From JBFHNV01 sp965365655 (GTDB lineage: Bacteria; Pseudomonadota; Gammaproteobacteria; HK1): a DNA stretch of 10,775 bases. Shown here in pieces: positions 1 through 5,729 of the stretch. The first letter of the stretch is position 1. Every line of letters begins with the position of its first letter. The notes under the pieces are model-generated. The model did not search any database, had not been told where the DNA came from, and worked only from the letters and a program-made list of their open reading frames with translations. The stretch covers positions 1-10,775 of the forward strand of contig CBDUCN010000171.1 of the NCBI GenBank assembly GCA_965365655.1. Direction: 5' to 3'. The translations under genes and the position numbers were made by a program.

Positions 1-132
1 GGCGCGGGGCGCGCAGCGTGCATCCGGCGGCGCGACGCGCGCCGGTCGGGGCCCGGTGCGCGCGTCCCGCGACGGCGCGGGCCGCGGTGCGCTGCGCCGG
101 CTACTGCAGCGCCGCTGCAGCGCCCGCGCGCG
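1..132. other. Non-coding left edge, no gene supported
   Basis: All three plus frames are open or nearly open here, but they translate to arginine/alanine/glycine-rich low-complexity sequence with no recognisable domain. That is what random very GC-rich DNA gives. The only structure I see is an inverted repeat at 104-120. A gene lying outside the window could still reach into this edge. Confidence 0.5.
104..120. terminator. Short inverted repeat downstream of the barrel-protein gene
   Basis: CTGCAGCG and CGCTGCAG flank a single C. As RNA this would fold with a 7-bp stem and a 3-nt loop. It lies about 12 nt beyond the stop codon of the minus-strand gene ending at 133, where a terminator or 3'-end stabilising hairpin would sit. 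There is no U-tract after it, so intrinsic termination is doubtful and the terminator label is positional inference. Confidence 0.3.
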
Positions 133-474
133 TCACTCGTCGACCGCGAACAGCGCGTGCTGGCGGTTGAAGGTGTGGGGACGCACCTCCGGTCCCCAGC
201 GCCCGCGCTCCACCGCTTCCGCCCACGCCGCGCTCGCGAGCACGTCCGGCGATTCGATGGTGTAGAGCGCCGTGTAGCGGGGCACCGCGGCCGGCACCTC
301 CTTGGTCTCGCCGCCGATCGACACCCGGAACGGCACCGAGCGCGCGCGCTGCACCGACACGACGCCGGGCACCTCCATCAGGTAGGGCACGTGCTCGGTG
401 TCGTACACCTCGTTGAACAGCGCCTCCTTCTCGGGCTTCACGTCCATGCTGACCTGGAACAGGTAGCGGCTCAT
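133..474 (-). CDS. Small dimeric alpha/beta-barrel-like protein (EthD/ferredoxin-like), function unknown
   Basis: A 113-residue soluble protein with no signal peptide or membrane segment. The order of predicted elements fits the ferredoxin-like fold of the dimeric alpha/beta barrel superfamily (EthD, YciI and monooxygenase-like proteins): strand RYLFQVSMDV (3-12), a helix over PEKEALFNEVYDTEHVPYL (14-32), strand VPGVVSVQRARSV (35-47), strand PRYTALYTIES (65-75), a helix 76-92, and a last strand near TFNRQHALFAV (101-111). The conserved-looking N/D-E-H run at the end of helix 1 (NEVYDTEHVPYL) recalls EthD-type proteins. The start is decided by a good Shine-Dalgarno, GAGGAG, 6 nt upstream; the longer open frame upstream is not convincing. 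The gene diverges from the C39/RimK/GCS2 operon. A role in handling small reactive or aromatic compounds is typical of the superfamily, but no substrate can be inferred. Confidence 0.85.
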   Translation of the reverse strand: MSRYLFQVSMDVKPEKEALFNEVYDTEHVPYLMEVPGVVSVQRARSVPFRVSIGGETKEVPAAVPRYTALYTIESPDVLASAAWAEAVERGRWGPEVRPHTFNRQHALFAVDE

Positions 475-639
475 CGCGGGCTCCTCGTCGTGGGTGGCCG
501 GGCACGCCGGCAGGGCGGCCATTGTACGGGTCGTGCGGCGCGCGCATTGTCGCGCCCGGCGATCGGTGAAATGATCCGCAACCGCCGGGGCGCGTTCGCC
601 GCGGCACGGGGCGCCCGACCGGAACGCCCGGAGTTCCAG
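475..639. promoter_or_regulatory. Divergent promoter region with two AT-rich islands
   Basis: This 165-bp spacer separates two divergent genes and must hold both promoters. For the minus gene, ATTGTA at 521-526 reads TACAAT on the minus strand (5/6 to the sigma-70 -10 consensus), about 47 nt before the start codon, but no good -35 lies at the right distance. For the plus operon, TTGTCG (547-552), 17 nt, then AATGAT (570-575) is a 4/6 plus 4/6 match that would start transcription around 582. These are among the few AT-containing stretches in the area, which is the main support. The assignments are by eye and weak. Confidence 0.35.
630..633 (+). promoter_or_regulatory. Ribosome binding site deciding the C39-like start
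   Basis: GGAG sits 6 nt before ATG 640. The competing upstream ATG at 571 has only a GGTGAA immediately abutting it, which is too close to work as a Shine-Dalgarno. Confidence 0.55.
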
Positions 640-1359
640 ATGCACACCGCGCTCTCGCTTGCCGTCGCCTCGCAGCCCGACGACGTGACCTGCGGCCCGA
701 CCTGCCTGCACGCGATCTACCGCTACCTCGGCGACGACATCGCGCTCCCGCGCGTGCTCGACGAGGTCACGATGCTGCCGGAGGGCGGCACGCTGGAGGT
801 GTTCCTGGCCAACCACGCGCTGGCGCGCGGCTACCGGGCGACGCTGTACAGCTACAACCTGCACCTGTTCGACCCCACCTGGTTCGCGCAGCCGCCGGAG
901 CGGATCGCCGAGCGGCTGCGCCTGCAGGCGGCCGCGAAGGACGACGAGAAGCTGCGCGTCGCGACGGGCGGCTACCTGGAGTTCCTCGAGCGCGGCGGCC
1001 GGCTGGCGCTCGAGGACCTGACGCCCGCGCTGATCCGCCGCCCGCTGAAGCGCGGGCTGCCGGTGCTCGCCGGGCTCAGCGCGACGTACCTGTACCGCGC
1101 GATGCGCGAGCGCCCGGAGGACTGCGAGGACGACGACGTGGCCGGCGAGCCGGCGGGTCACTTCGTCGTGCTCTCGGGATACGATCGCACGCGGCGCGAG
1201 GTGCTGGTCGCGGATCCGTTCCCCGACAACCCGTTCGCCGGGGAGGGCCACTACAGCGTGGACATCCGCCGTCTGGTGGGCGCGGTGCTGCTCGGCATCG
1301 CGACCTACGACGCCAGCCTGCTGATCATCGAGCCCCGGCGGAAGCGGCGCCGTGGCTAA
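640..1359 (+). CDS. C39/papain-like cysteine peptidase homologue (DUF3335-like)
   Basis: A 239-residue, apparently cytoplasmic protein. Near the N-terminus it has the C39-type motif SQPDDVTCGPTCLHAIYRYLG, with Gln12 as likely oxyanion residue and Cys18 as likely nucleophile. The rest of the triad is plausible in GHFVVLSGYD (His174) and VADPFPDNPF (Asp192), in the usual order C...H...D. A central charged segment (about 84-125) is helical. No signal peptide, ABC or membrane domain is present, so it is not a bacteriocin exporter. ATG 640 is preferred over in-frame ATG 571 because GGAG at 630-633 lies 6 nt upstream and homology begins there. It is the first gene of an operon, and its last 8 nt overlap the next gene. 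From memory, many relatives carry an N-terminal GNAT acetyltransferase domain, which is absent here. Likely role (inference): processing or transfer on the product made by the two ligases downstream. The peptidase-like fold is fairly secure; activity and substrate are unknown. Confidence 0.85.
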   Translation: MHTALSLAVASQPDDVTCGPTCLHAIYRYLGDDIALPRVLDEVTMLPEGGTLEVFLANHALARGYRATLYSYNLHLFDPTWFAQPPERIAERLRLQAAAKDDEKLRVATGGYLEFLERGGRLALEDLTPALIRRPLKRGLPVLAGLSATYLYRAMRERPEDCEDDDVAGEPAGHFVVLSGYDRTRREVLVADPFPDNPFAGEGHYSVDIRRLVGAVLLGIATYDASLLIIEPRRKRRRG

Positions 1360-2824
1360 CCTGCTGGTCGTGGATCGCCTCGAGGGCTGGTCCGGGCGCT
1401 TTGCCGACGCCGAGGTGGTGCGCGCACACGACTACCTCACCGACCCGGCGTACACGGCGCTGCGCGGCGCGCGGGTGTTCAACCTGTGCCAGTCCTACCG
1501 CTACCAGCGCTACGGCTACTACGTGTCGCTGCTGGCGGGCGCGCGCGGCCATCGTCCGCTGCCGGACGTCGCGACGATCCAGGACCTGAAGGGGCGATCG
1601 GTGTCGCACCTGGTGAGCGAGGAGCTGGACGCGCTGATCCAGAAGAGCCTGGCCTCCCTGCGCGGCGACGCCTTCACGCTGAGCATCTACTTCGCGCGCA
1701 ACATGGCGCGCCGCCACGAGCGCCTGAGCCGGCTGGTGTTCCAGCTCTTCCCCGCGCCGCTGCTGCGCGCCGAGTTCGTGCGCCGGCGCGGGCGCTGGGC
1801 GCTGCACGGCGTGCGCCCGATCCCCGCGGGTGAGGTGCCGCCGGCCCACGAGCCCTTCCTGCGCGAGGCGGCCGCGGAGTACTTCTCGCGCGCGCCGCGC
1901 AAGGCACGCCGGGCGCGGCGCAATCCGTACGAGCTGGCGATGCTGGTGAACCCCGAGGAGCGCTTCCCGCCGTCGGACGAGCGCGCGCTGAAGCGCTTCA
2001 CCCGCGCGCTTCGCGCCGCCGGATTCGGCGTCGAGCGCATCGGGCGCGACGATTACGCGCGGCTCGCCGAGTTCGACGCGCTGTTCATCCGCGAGACCAC
2101 GCGCGTGAATCACCACACGTACCGTTTCGCGCGCCGTGCGTCGGCGGAGGGGCTGGTCGTGCTCGACGACCCCGTGTCGATCCTTCGCTGCACCAACAAG
2201 GTGTACCTCGCCGAGCTGATGGAGCGCCGGCGCATCGCGACACCGCGCACCCGGGTGGTGGACCGGCGCAACGCCGCGCAGCTCGGCGGGGCGCTGGGGT
2301 TCCCCTGCGTGCTGAAGCTGCCGGACAGCGCGTTCTCGCAGGGCGTCGTGAAGGTGGACGACGCGCGCGAGCTCGAACGCGAGCTCGACGCGATGCTGGA
2401 GCGCACCGACCTGGTGGTCGCGCAGGAGTTCCTGCGCACCGACTACGACTGGCGCGTCGGCGTGCTCGCGGGCGAGGCGCTCTACGCGTGCCGCTATTTC
2501 ATGGTCAAGCGCCACTGGCAGATCTACAAGCAGGACGACGGCGGGCGCACCCGCGCGGGCAGCTACGAGACCCTGGCGGTGGACGCGGCGCCGCCTGAGG
2601 TCGTGAAGCTCGCGCTGCGCGCCGCGCGCGCGGTGGGCGACGGCCTGTACGGCGTGGACATCAAGCAGCGCGGCCGGCGCTGTTACGTGATCGAGGTCAA
2701 CGACAACCCGAGCATCGACTCCGACGTCGAGGACAAGGTGCTCGGCAGCGCGCTCTACGAGCGCATCGCGGCGGAGTTCCTGCGCCGCGTGGAAGCCGCC
2801 AAGGGGCGCACCCCCGGTGACTGA
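1352..2824 (+). CDS. RimK-family ATP-grasp ligase with N-terminal RLAN-type domain
   Basis: A 490-residue protein. Residues 1-175 match the N-terminal domain typical of long RimK-like proteins (RLAN type), including the tyrosine-rich stretch FNLCQSYRYQRYGYY (43-57) followed by LPDVATIQDLKG. An arginine-rich linker (about 180-190) leads to a RimK-like pre-ATP-grasp region (193-275; YELAMLVNP, FDALFIRETT) and the ATP-grasp core (280-480). Visible core elements are TNKVYLAELM (Lys283), PCVLKLPDSAFSQGVVKV (Lys322, with a nucleotide-loop-like SAFSQG), VVAQEFL (Glu359), YDWRVGVLAGE (Arg368) and CYVIEVNDNPSID (Glu448 and Asn450, Mg-binding). ATP-grasp ligases join a carboxylate to an amine through an acyl-phosphate; RimK itself adds glutamates to ribosomal protein S6. 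This two-domain type is not ordinary RimK, and its substrate is unknown. The GTG start overlaps the peptidase gene by 8 nt and the stop overlaps the next gene by 8 nt, implying translational coupling. All key residues appear intact. Confidence 0.93.
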   Translation: MANLLVVDRLEGWSGRFADAEVVRAHDYLTDPAYTALRGARVFNLCQSYRYQRYGYYVSLLAGARGHRPLPDVATIQDLKGRSVSHLVSEELDALIQKSLASLRGDAFTLSIYFARNMARRHERLSRLVFQLFPAPLLRAEFVRRRGRWALHGVRPIPAGEVPPAHEPFLREAAAEYFSRAPRKARRARRNPYELAMLVNPEERFPPSDERALKRFTRALRAAGFGVERIGRDDYARLAEFDALFIRETTRVNHHTYRFARRASAEGLVVLDDPVSILRCTNKVYLAELMERRRIATPRTRVVDRRNAAQLGGALGFPCVLKLPDSAFSQGVVKVDDARELERELDAMLERTDLVVAQEFLRTDYDWRVGVLAGEALYACRYFMVKRHWQIYKQDDGGRTRAGSYETLAVDAAPPEVVKLALRAARAVGDGLYGVDIKQRGRRCYVIEVNDNPSIDSDVEDKVLGSALYERIAAEFLRRVEAAKGRTPGD

Positions 2825-4055
2825 TCGCGCGCCGTTGCACCTGTTCGAGGGCTACGGCATCGAGATCGAGTACATGATCGTCGAGCGCGAGAGCCTCGAG
2901 CTCGCGCCGGTGTCCGACGACCTGATCACCCGCGCGGCCGGCTCGCTGAGCAACGAGATCGAGCGCGGCGGCGCGTGCTGGAGCAACGAGCTGGTGCTGC
3001 ACGTGATCGAGTTCAAGAGCAACGGCCCGCTTGCGACGCTCGCCGGTGCGGGCGCGCTGTTCGCCGAGCAGGTGCGCGACGCGAACGCGCTGCTCGCGGA
3101 ACAGGGCCGCGCGCTGCTGCCCACCGGCATGCACCCGTGGATGGATCCGGCGCGCGAGATGCGGCTGTGGCCGCACGACGACGATCGCATCTACAAGGCC
3201 TTCCACCGCATCTTCGACTGCCGCGGACACGGCTGGGCGAACCTGCAGAGCGTGCACGTGAACCTGCCGTTCAGCGGCGACGCGGAGTTCGCGCGTCTGC
3301 ACTCGGCCGTCCGCGCGCTGCTGCCGCTGCTGCCGGCGCTGGCCGCGAGCACGCCGGTGATGGACGGACGCGTCACGGGGGTGATGGACAACCGCCTCGC
3401 GGTGTACCGCAGCAACTGCGCGCGCGTCCCGTCCGTGTCGGCCGACGTGGTGCCGGAGCCGGTGTACAGCCGTGCCGAGTACGAGCAGCGCATCTTCGCG
3501 CCGATGTACCGCGACATCGCGCCGCTCGATCCGGACGCGATCCTGCGTGAGGAATGGTTGAACGCGCGCGGTGCGATCACGCGCTTCGACCGCATGGCGA
3601 TCGAGATCCGGGTGCTGGACGTGCAGGAGCACCCGGGCGCGGACCTCGCGGTGGCCGCGCTCGTGAGCGCCGCGGTGCGCGCGCTGGTGGAGGAGCGATG
3701 GTGCGCGAATGAGGCGCTGCGTGCGGCGCCGCAGGGGGTGCTGGTCGCGCTGTACGACGCGTGCGTGCGCGACGCGGAGCGCGCGCGGGTGGAGGACCCC
3801 GCGGTGCTCGCGCTGTTCGGGCTGCCGGCCGCGGCGGCGTGCAGCGCCGGCGCGCTGTGGCGCACGATCGCGGAGCGGCTCGTCGCGGACGGTGGGCTGG
3901 CCGGGGAGCACGCCGCCGGCGTGGCGCCGATCCTCGAGCGTGGCACGCTCGCTCGGCGCATCGTCGCGGCGCTGGGCGGCGCGGCGCGCGGCGACCTGGA
4001 GCGGATCTACCGTCGGCTCGCGGAGTGCCTGGCGCACGGGGAGAGCTTCGTCTGA
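2817..4055 (+). CDS. GCS2-type carboxylate-amine ligase (glutamate-cysteine ligase family)
   Basis: A 412-residue protein of the glutamate-cysteine ligase type 2 superfamily, within the usual length range. Family landmarks in order: the opening metal-binding strand YGIEIEYMIV (Glu15, Glu17); SNELVLHVIEFKSNGP (56-71); LLPTGMHPWMDP (100-111); NLQSVHVNLPF (142-152, His147 and Asn149); VMDNRLAVYRSN (189-200); and ARGAITRFDRMAIEIRVLDVQEHPGAD (250-276, with Arg256, Glu263 and Arg265). These enzymes couple ATP hydrolysis to amide-bond formation through an acyl-phosphate. The GTG start overlaps the ATP-grasp gene by 8 nt, with AAGGGG at 2801-2806 as a somewhat distant ribosome site. The association with a second ligase and a C39-like protein argues against a simple glutathione role, since glutathione synthesis would pair GshA with GshB. 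It probably supplies or extends an unusual peptide. The true amino and carboxyl substrates cannot be read from sequence. It is the last gene of the operon and runs into a palindrome-rich convergent spacer. Confidence 0.92.
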   Translation: MTDRAPLHLFEGYGIEIEYMIVERESLELAPVSDDLITRAAGSLSNEIERGGACWSNELVLHVIEFKSNGPLATLAGAGALFAEQVRDANALLAEQGRALLPTGMHPWMDPAREMRLWPHDDDRIYKAFHRIFDCRGHGWANLQSVHVNLPFSGDAEFARLHSAVRALLPLLPALAASTPVMDGRVTGVMDNRLAVYRSNCARVPSVSADVVPEPVYSRAEYEQRIFAPMYRDIAPLDPDAILREEWLNARGAITRFDRMAIEIRVLDVQEHPGADLAVAALVSAAVRALVEERWCANEALRAAPQGVLVALYDACVRDAERARVEDPAVLALFGLPAAAACSAGALWRTIAERLVADGGLAGEHAAGVAPILERGTLARRIVAALGGAARGDLERIYRRLAECLAHGESFV

Positions 4056-4065
4056 CGTGCCGCAG

Positions 4066-4090
4066 GGCCGGTCGCCGCGCGGCGGCCGTT
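4066..4090 (+). terminator. Possible intrinsic terminator after the GCS2 gene
   Basis: GGCCG (4066-4070) can pair with CGGCC (4083-4087), and the enclosed CGCCGCGCGGCG offers an alternative fold. It is followed by GTTTCGT, the nearest thing to a T-rich tail in this spacer, about 11 nt beyond the operon stop codon. The tail is short and interrupted, so confidence is low. Confidence 0.35.
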
Positions 4091-4171
4091 TCGTCGGTGC
4101 GCCGCGCGGCGCAGGCATCGCGGTCGAACGCGTCTCGACGCGGGGACGCGGCGGGCCGCGCGCGGCCCCTT

Positions 4172-4191
4172 GCGCCGGGCTTGTCCGGCGC
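4172..4191. terminator. Hairpin, likely bidirectional transcript end
   Basis: GCGCCGG and CCGGCGC are exact reverse complements around a 6-nt loop (GCTTGT), and a G-T wobble can extend the stem to 8 bp. It lies between two convergent genes, so it could end transcripts from either side. Neither flank has a U-tract. Confidence 0.4.
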
Positions 4192-4257
4192 GTCGGTGCG
4201 CTTCCGTCGACCGTGCGCTCGCGCGACTGACGCGTCGCGTGAGGAAATTCCGGATTG

Positions 4258-4638
4258 CTACGGGATCTGGATCTTGCCGCCCGGCGCCGCGCCCATCTCC
4301 GGCACGACGATCTGCGAGGCCTGCTGGCGGCGCATTTCCCGCGCCTCCTCCATGGTCTGCTCGAGCGCCTCGCGGGCCGCGGCGGGAAACGCGTCGATCG
4401 CGGCCTTCAGGTCCGGCGCTTCGAGCTCGAAGGTGATCGGCAGCGGCCCCATCTGCGTCCACAGCTGGGCCTGGCCCACGAACAGGGTCGGGCGGCCCGG
4501 GTCGTCGGCGCCTTCCGGCGTCACCGGCGTCAGGCGGCGCAGCGTGCCGATGCGGCGGTCGGTGAAGACCTCCTCGCGGTACAGGTCCGACGCCTCCAGC
4601 TTGAGTTCCAGCTCCTGCGGGTCTGCGCCCTGGTTCAC
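4258..4638 (-). CDS. Conserved-looking protein of unknown function, 126 residues
   Basis: I do not recognise a named domain. The protein is acidic and soluble, without signal peptide or membrane segment. It opens with ELELKLEASDLYREEVFTD (10-27), then a basic strand RRIGTLRRLTPVTPEGADD (28-46), a hydrophobic strand TLFVGQAQLW followed by MGPLPITFELEA (51-74), one long amphipathic helix over about 77-107 (DLKAAIDAFP...EEAREMRRQQ), and a tail VVPEMGAAPGGKIQIP. The pattern of strands followed by a long helix and a glycine-rich GGKIQIP end recalls a family of small proteobacterial proteins annotated only as hypothetical; this is memory, not a search. The GTG start is chosen for the textbook GGAGG 6 nt upstream. 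It is on the same strand as the permease gene 134 bp upstream and convergent with the ligase operon, so it is probably not part of that cassette. Confidence 0.82.
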   Translation of the reverse strand: MNQGADPQELELKLEASDLYREEVFTDRRIGTLRRLTPVTPEGADDPGRPTLFVGQAQLWTQMGPLPITFELEAPDLKAAIDAFPAAAREALEQTMEEAREMRRQQASQIVVPEMGAAPGGKIQIP

Positions 4639-4772
4639 GGTGTGCCTCCACGCCTGATCATCGATGGCGTCGGACTTTACCGGATCCCCGCCCGTCCCCG
4701 CACGCCGGCAGACGGCGCGGCCGGACGCACTCTCGGGGTGTCGCCGCAGGTGATTGACGGCACGGACGCGTG
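4639..4772. other. Spacer between permease and unknown gene
   Basis: 134 bp between two minus-strand genes, holding the GGAGG ribosome site of the downstream gene. A weak 6-bp stem (with one wobble) overlaps the permease stop codon around 4757-4774. I see no convincing promoter, so read-through from the permease gene and a separate promoter are both possible. Confidence 0.4.
4645..4649 (-). promoter_or_regulatory. Ribosome binding site deciding a GTG start
   Basis: GGAGG on the minus strand lies 6 nt upstream of GTG at 4638-4636. It fixes the start of the 126-residue protein at a GTG, although the frame stays open further upstream. Confidence 0.65.
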
Positions 4773-5534
4773 TCAGGCGGACTCCACCGCGAACTGCGCG
4801 ATCAGCACCAGCGCCAGCACCAGCAGCACGCCCTTCACCAGCTTCCGGTAGGTCTCGCCCGGGATGCGGTCCTGAAGGCGCATGCCGGCCCACAGCGCCG
4901 TCGCGGCCAGCGCCGCGAGCGCTGCCGTGATGCCGACCACCGGCAGCGTGAGCAGGCCCGACGCGGTGAACACCCCGATCTGCGCGAGCTTTCCGCCGAG
5001 GAAGCACAGGTTGAACATGGACACCATCTGCGGGCGTCCGAGCTCGAGCTCCAGCGCGTAGACGATCAGCACGGTGACCATCACGTTCGTGGTGCCGCCG
5101 GCGAGCCCGGCCGCGAGGCCGAAGGCCAGCATCGCGGCGCGCGGATGGCCCTGCAGCCGGCCCGGCCGCGGCCCGCCGCTGCCGGACACCGCGAGGTAGA
5201 GCAGCACCAGCAGTGCGAGCAGCAGCTTGAAGGGCGCCGGGTCCACGCTCACGAGCAGCTGCGAGCCGGCGGTGCTGCCGGCGACCCCGGCCAGCGCCAG
5301 CGGCCAGAAGCGGCGGGCGGTGGCGCGGAAGCCGGCGCCGCGCACGATGCTCGCGACGTTCACCGCCGCGGTGGGCAGCAGCGTGAGCAGGATCGCGGTG
5401 CGCACGTCCACCAGCAGCGCCAGCAGCGGCGTCGCGACGACCGGAAAGCCCATGCCCAGGGTGCCGTGCACCAGCCCGGCGGCCAGCATCACCAGCGCCG
5501 CGAGGGCGAGCACGGTGACGCCGATCTCGTCCAT
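4773..5534 (-). CDS. TauE/SafE-family membrane permease (sulfite exporter-like)
   Basis: A 253-residue, very hydrophobic protein with about eight predicted membrane segments in two halves, the usual size for TauE/SafE (DUF81) transporters. The N-terminal half contains the family-like motif GLVHGTLGMGFPVVATPLLALL (20-41), followed by RTAILLTLLPTAAVNVASI (45-63). The second half repeats the theme with LAFGLAAGLAGGTTNVMVTVLIVYALEL (136-163) and MVSMFNLCFLGGKLAQIGVF (170-189), the pseudo-symmetric layout of these permeases. Members export or import sulfite, sulfoacetate, taurine-related and other organic anions across the inner membrane. No sulfur-metabolism gene lies nearby, so the substrate is open. 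ATG 5534 is chosen because the first membrane helix begins right after MDEIG; the ribosome site is poor, so a nearby alternative start is possible. It lies downstream of the racemase-like gene on the same strand, but a 195-bp hairpin-rich gap makes a shared transcript uncertain. Confidence 0.9.
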   Translation of the reverse strand: MDEIGVTVLALAALVMLAAGLVHGTLGMGFPVVATPLLALLVDVRTAILLTLLPTAAVNVASIVRGAGFRATARRFWPLALAGVAGSTAGSQLLVSVDPAPFKLLLALLVLLYLAVSGSGGPRPGRLQGHPRAAMLAFGLAAGLAGGTTNVMVTVLIVYALELELGRPQMVSMFNLCFLGGKLAQIGVFTASGLLTLPVVGITAALAALAATALWAGMRLQDRIPGETYRKLVKGVLLVLALVLIAQFAVESA

Positions 5535-5633
5535 GCTCAGTGCGCCGGCCCGGGGGCTCGCGGGTCCGGGCGGGCGGATTGCCGCGCGTTGCGCCCGCAC
5601 CGCGCACGGGCGCGCGCCCTGGCAGTCGTGTCG

Positions 5634-5680
5634 CCGCCGGGCGCTGCGTGATCCTCGCGGCTCGCGCCGGCGCCCGGCGG
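5634..5680. repeat. 11-bp exact inverted repeat with 25-nt loop
   Basis: CCGCCGGGCGC (5634-5644) and GCGCCCGGCGG (5670-5680) are exact reverse complements. The loop contains a further short palindrome. It may be a second terminator stem or a regulatory structure in the leader of the permease mRNA. Confidence 0.45.
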
Positions 5681-5708
5681 GTCGCTCATCCGGCTGGCGG
5701 CGGGCACG

Positions 5709-5724
5709 CGGGCCTCGCGGCCCG
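5709..5724 (-). terminator. GNRA-tetraloop hairpin just after the racemase stop codon
   Basis: Read on the minus strand this is CGGGCC-GCGA-GGCCCG: a perfect 6-bp GC stem closed by a GNRA tetraloop, starting 5 nt after the TGA stop. It should be very stable in RNA and is well placed as a terminator stem or 3'-end protector. It lacks a U-tract. Confidence 0.5.
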
Positions 5725-5729
5725 GGCGC

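Larger units (their letters stand above)
4056..4257. other. Convergent spacer packed with palindromes
   Basis: A 202-bp spacer between a plus gene and a minus gene, with no coding support. It contains: CGCCGCGCGGCG (4073-4084) and the same 12-mer again inside a 16-bp perfect palindrome (4098-4113); CGCGTC-TC-GACGCG (4129-4142); a 16-bp perfect palindrome GGGCCGCG/CGCGGCCC (4153-4168); a 7-bp stem hairpin (4172-4191); and CGCGAC-N6-GTCGCG (4222-4239). GC-rich DNA makes short palindromes by chance, but the density is notable. They would serve as bidirectional terminators or mRNA 3'-end hairpins. Confidence 0.5.
5535..5729. other. Hairpin-rich spacer between racemase-like and permease genes
   Basis: 195 bp without coding support. 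It holds three inverted repeats: CGGGCC-TCGC-GGCCCG (5709-5724), an exact 11-bp pair at 5634-5644 and 5670-5680 with a 25-nt loop, and GCGCCCG/CGGGCGC (5591-5597 and 5607-5613, 9-nt loop). No clear -10 or -35 for the permease gene is visible. Confidence 0.45.

Noticed and set aside
157..639. N-terminal extension of the C39-like protein in the same frame
   Set aside because: The extension runs antisense through the barrel-protein gene and is His/Arg-rich. GGAG before ATG 640 and the start of recognisable sequence there favour the shorter form.
475..1251. Extension of the barrel protein upstream in its frame
   Set aside because: The extra sequence lies opposite the C39-like gene and is low complexity. 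GAGGAG sits 6 nt before ATG 474.
1325..2515. 396-codon open frame on the minus strand opposite the ATP-grasp gene
   Set aside because: Same pattern of biased composition (His/Arg/Ala/Gln-rich) and complete overlap with a well-supported gene.
2817..4055. Reading the GCS2 gene as a glutathione-pathway gshA
   Set aside because: It is coupled to a two-domain RimK-like ligase and a C39-like protein, not to gshB, and family membership alone does not define the substrate.
2697..4118. 473-codon open frame on the minus strand opposite the GCS2 gene
   Set aside because: Arginine/histidine/valine-rich low-complexity translation, no domain, and it lies opposite a clearly conserved enzyme. It is a product of high third-position GC.
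4773..5534. Assigning the permease specifically to sulfite or taurine metabolism
   Set aside because: Only the family name suggests it. No sulfur gene is nearby and the family transports diverse anions.
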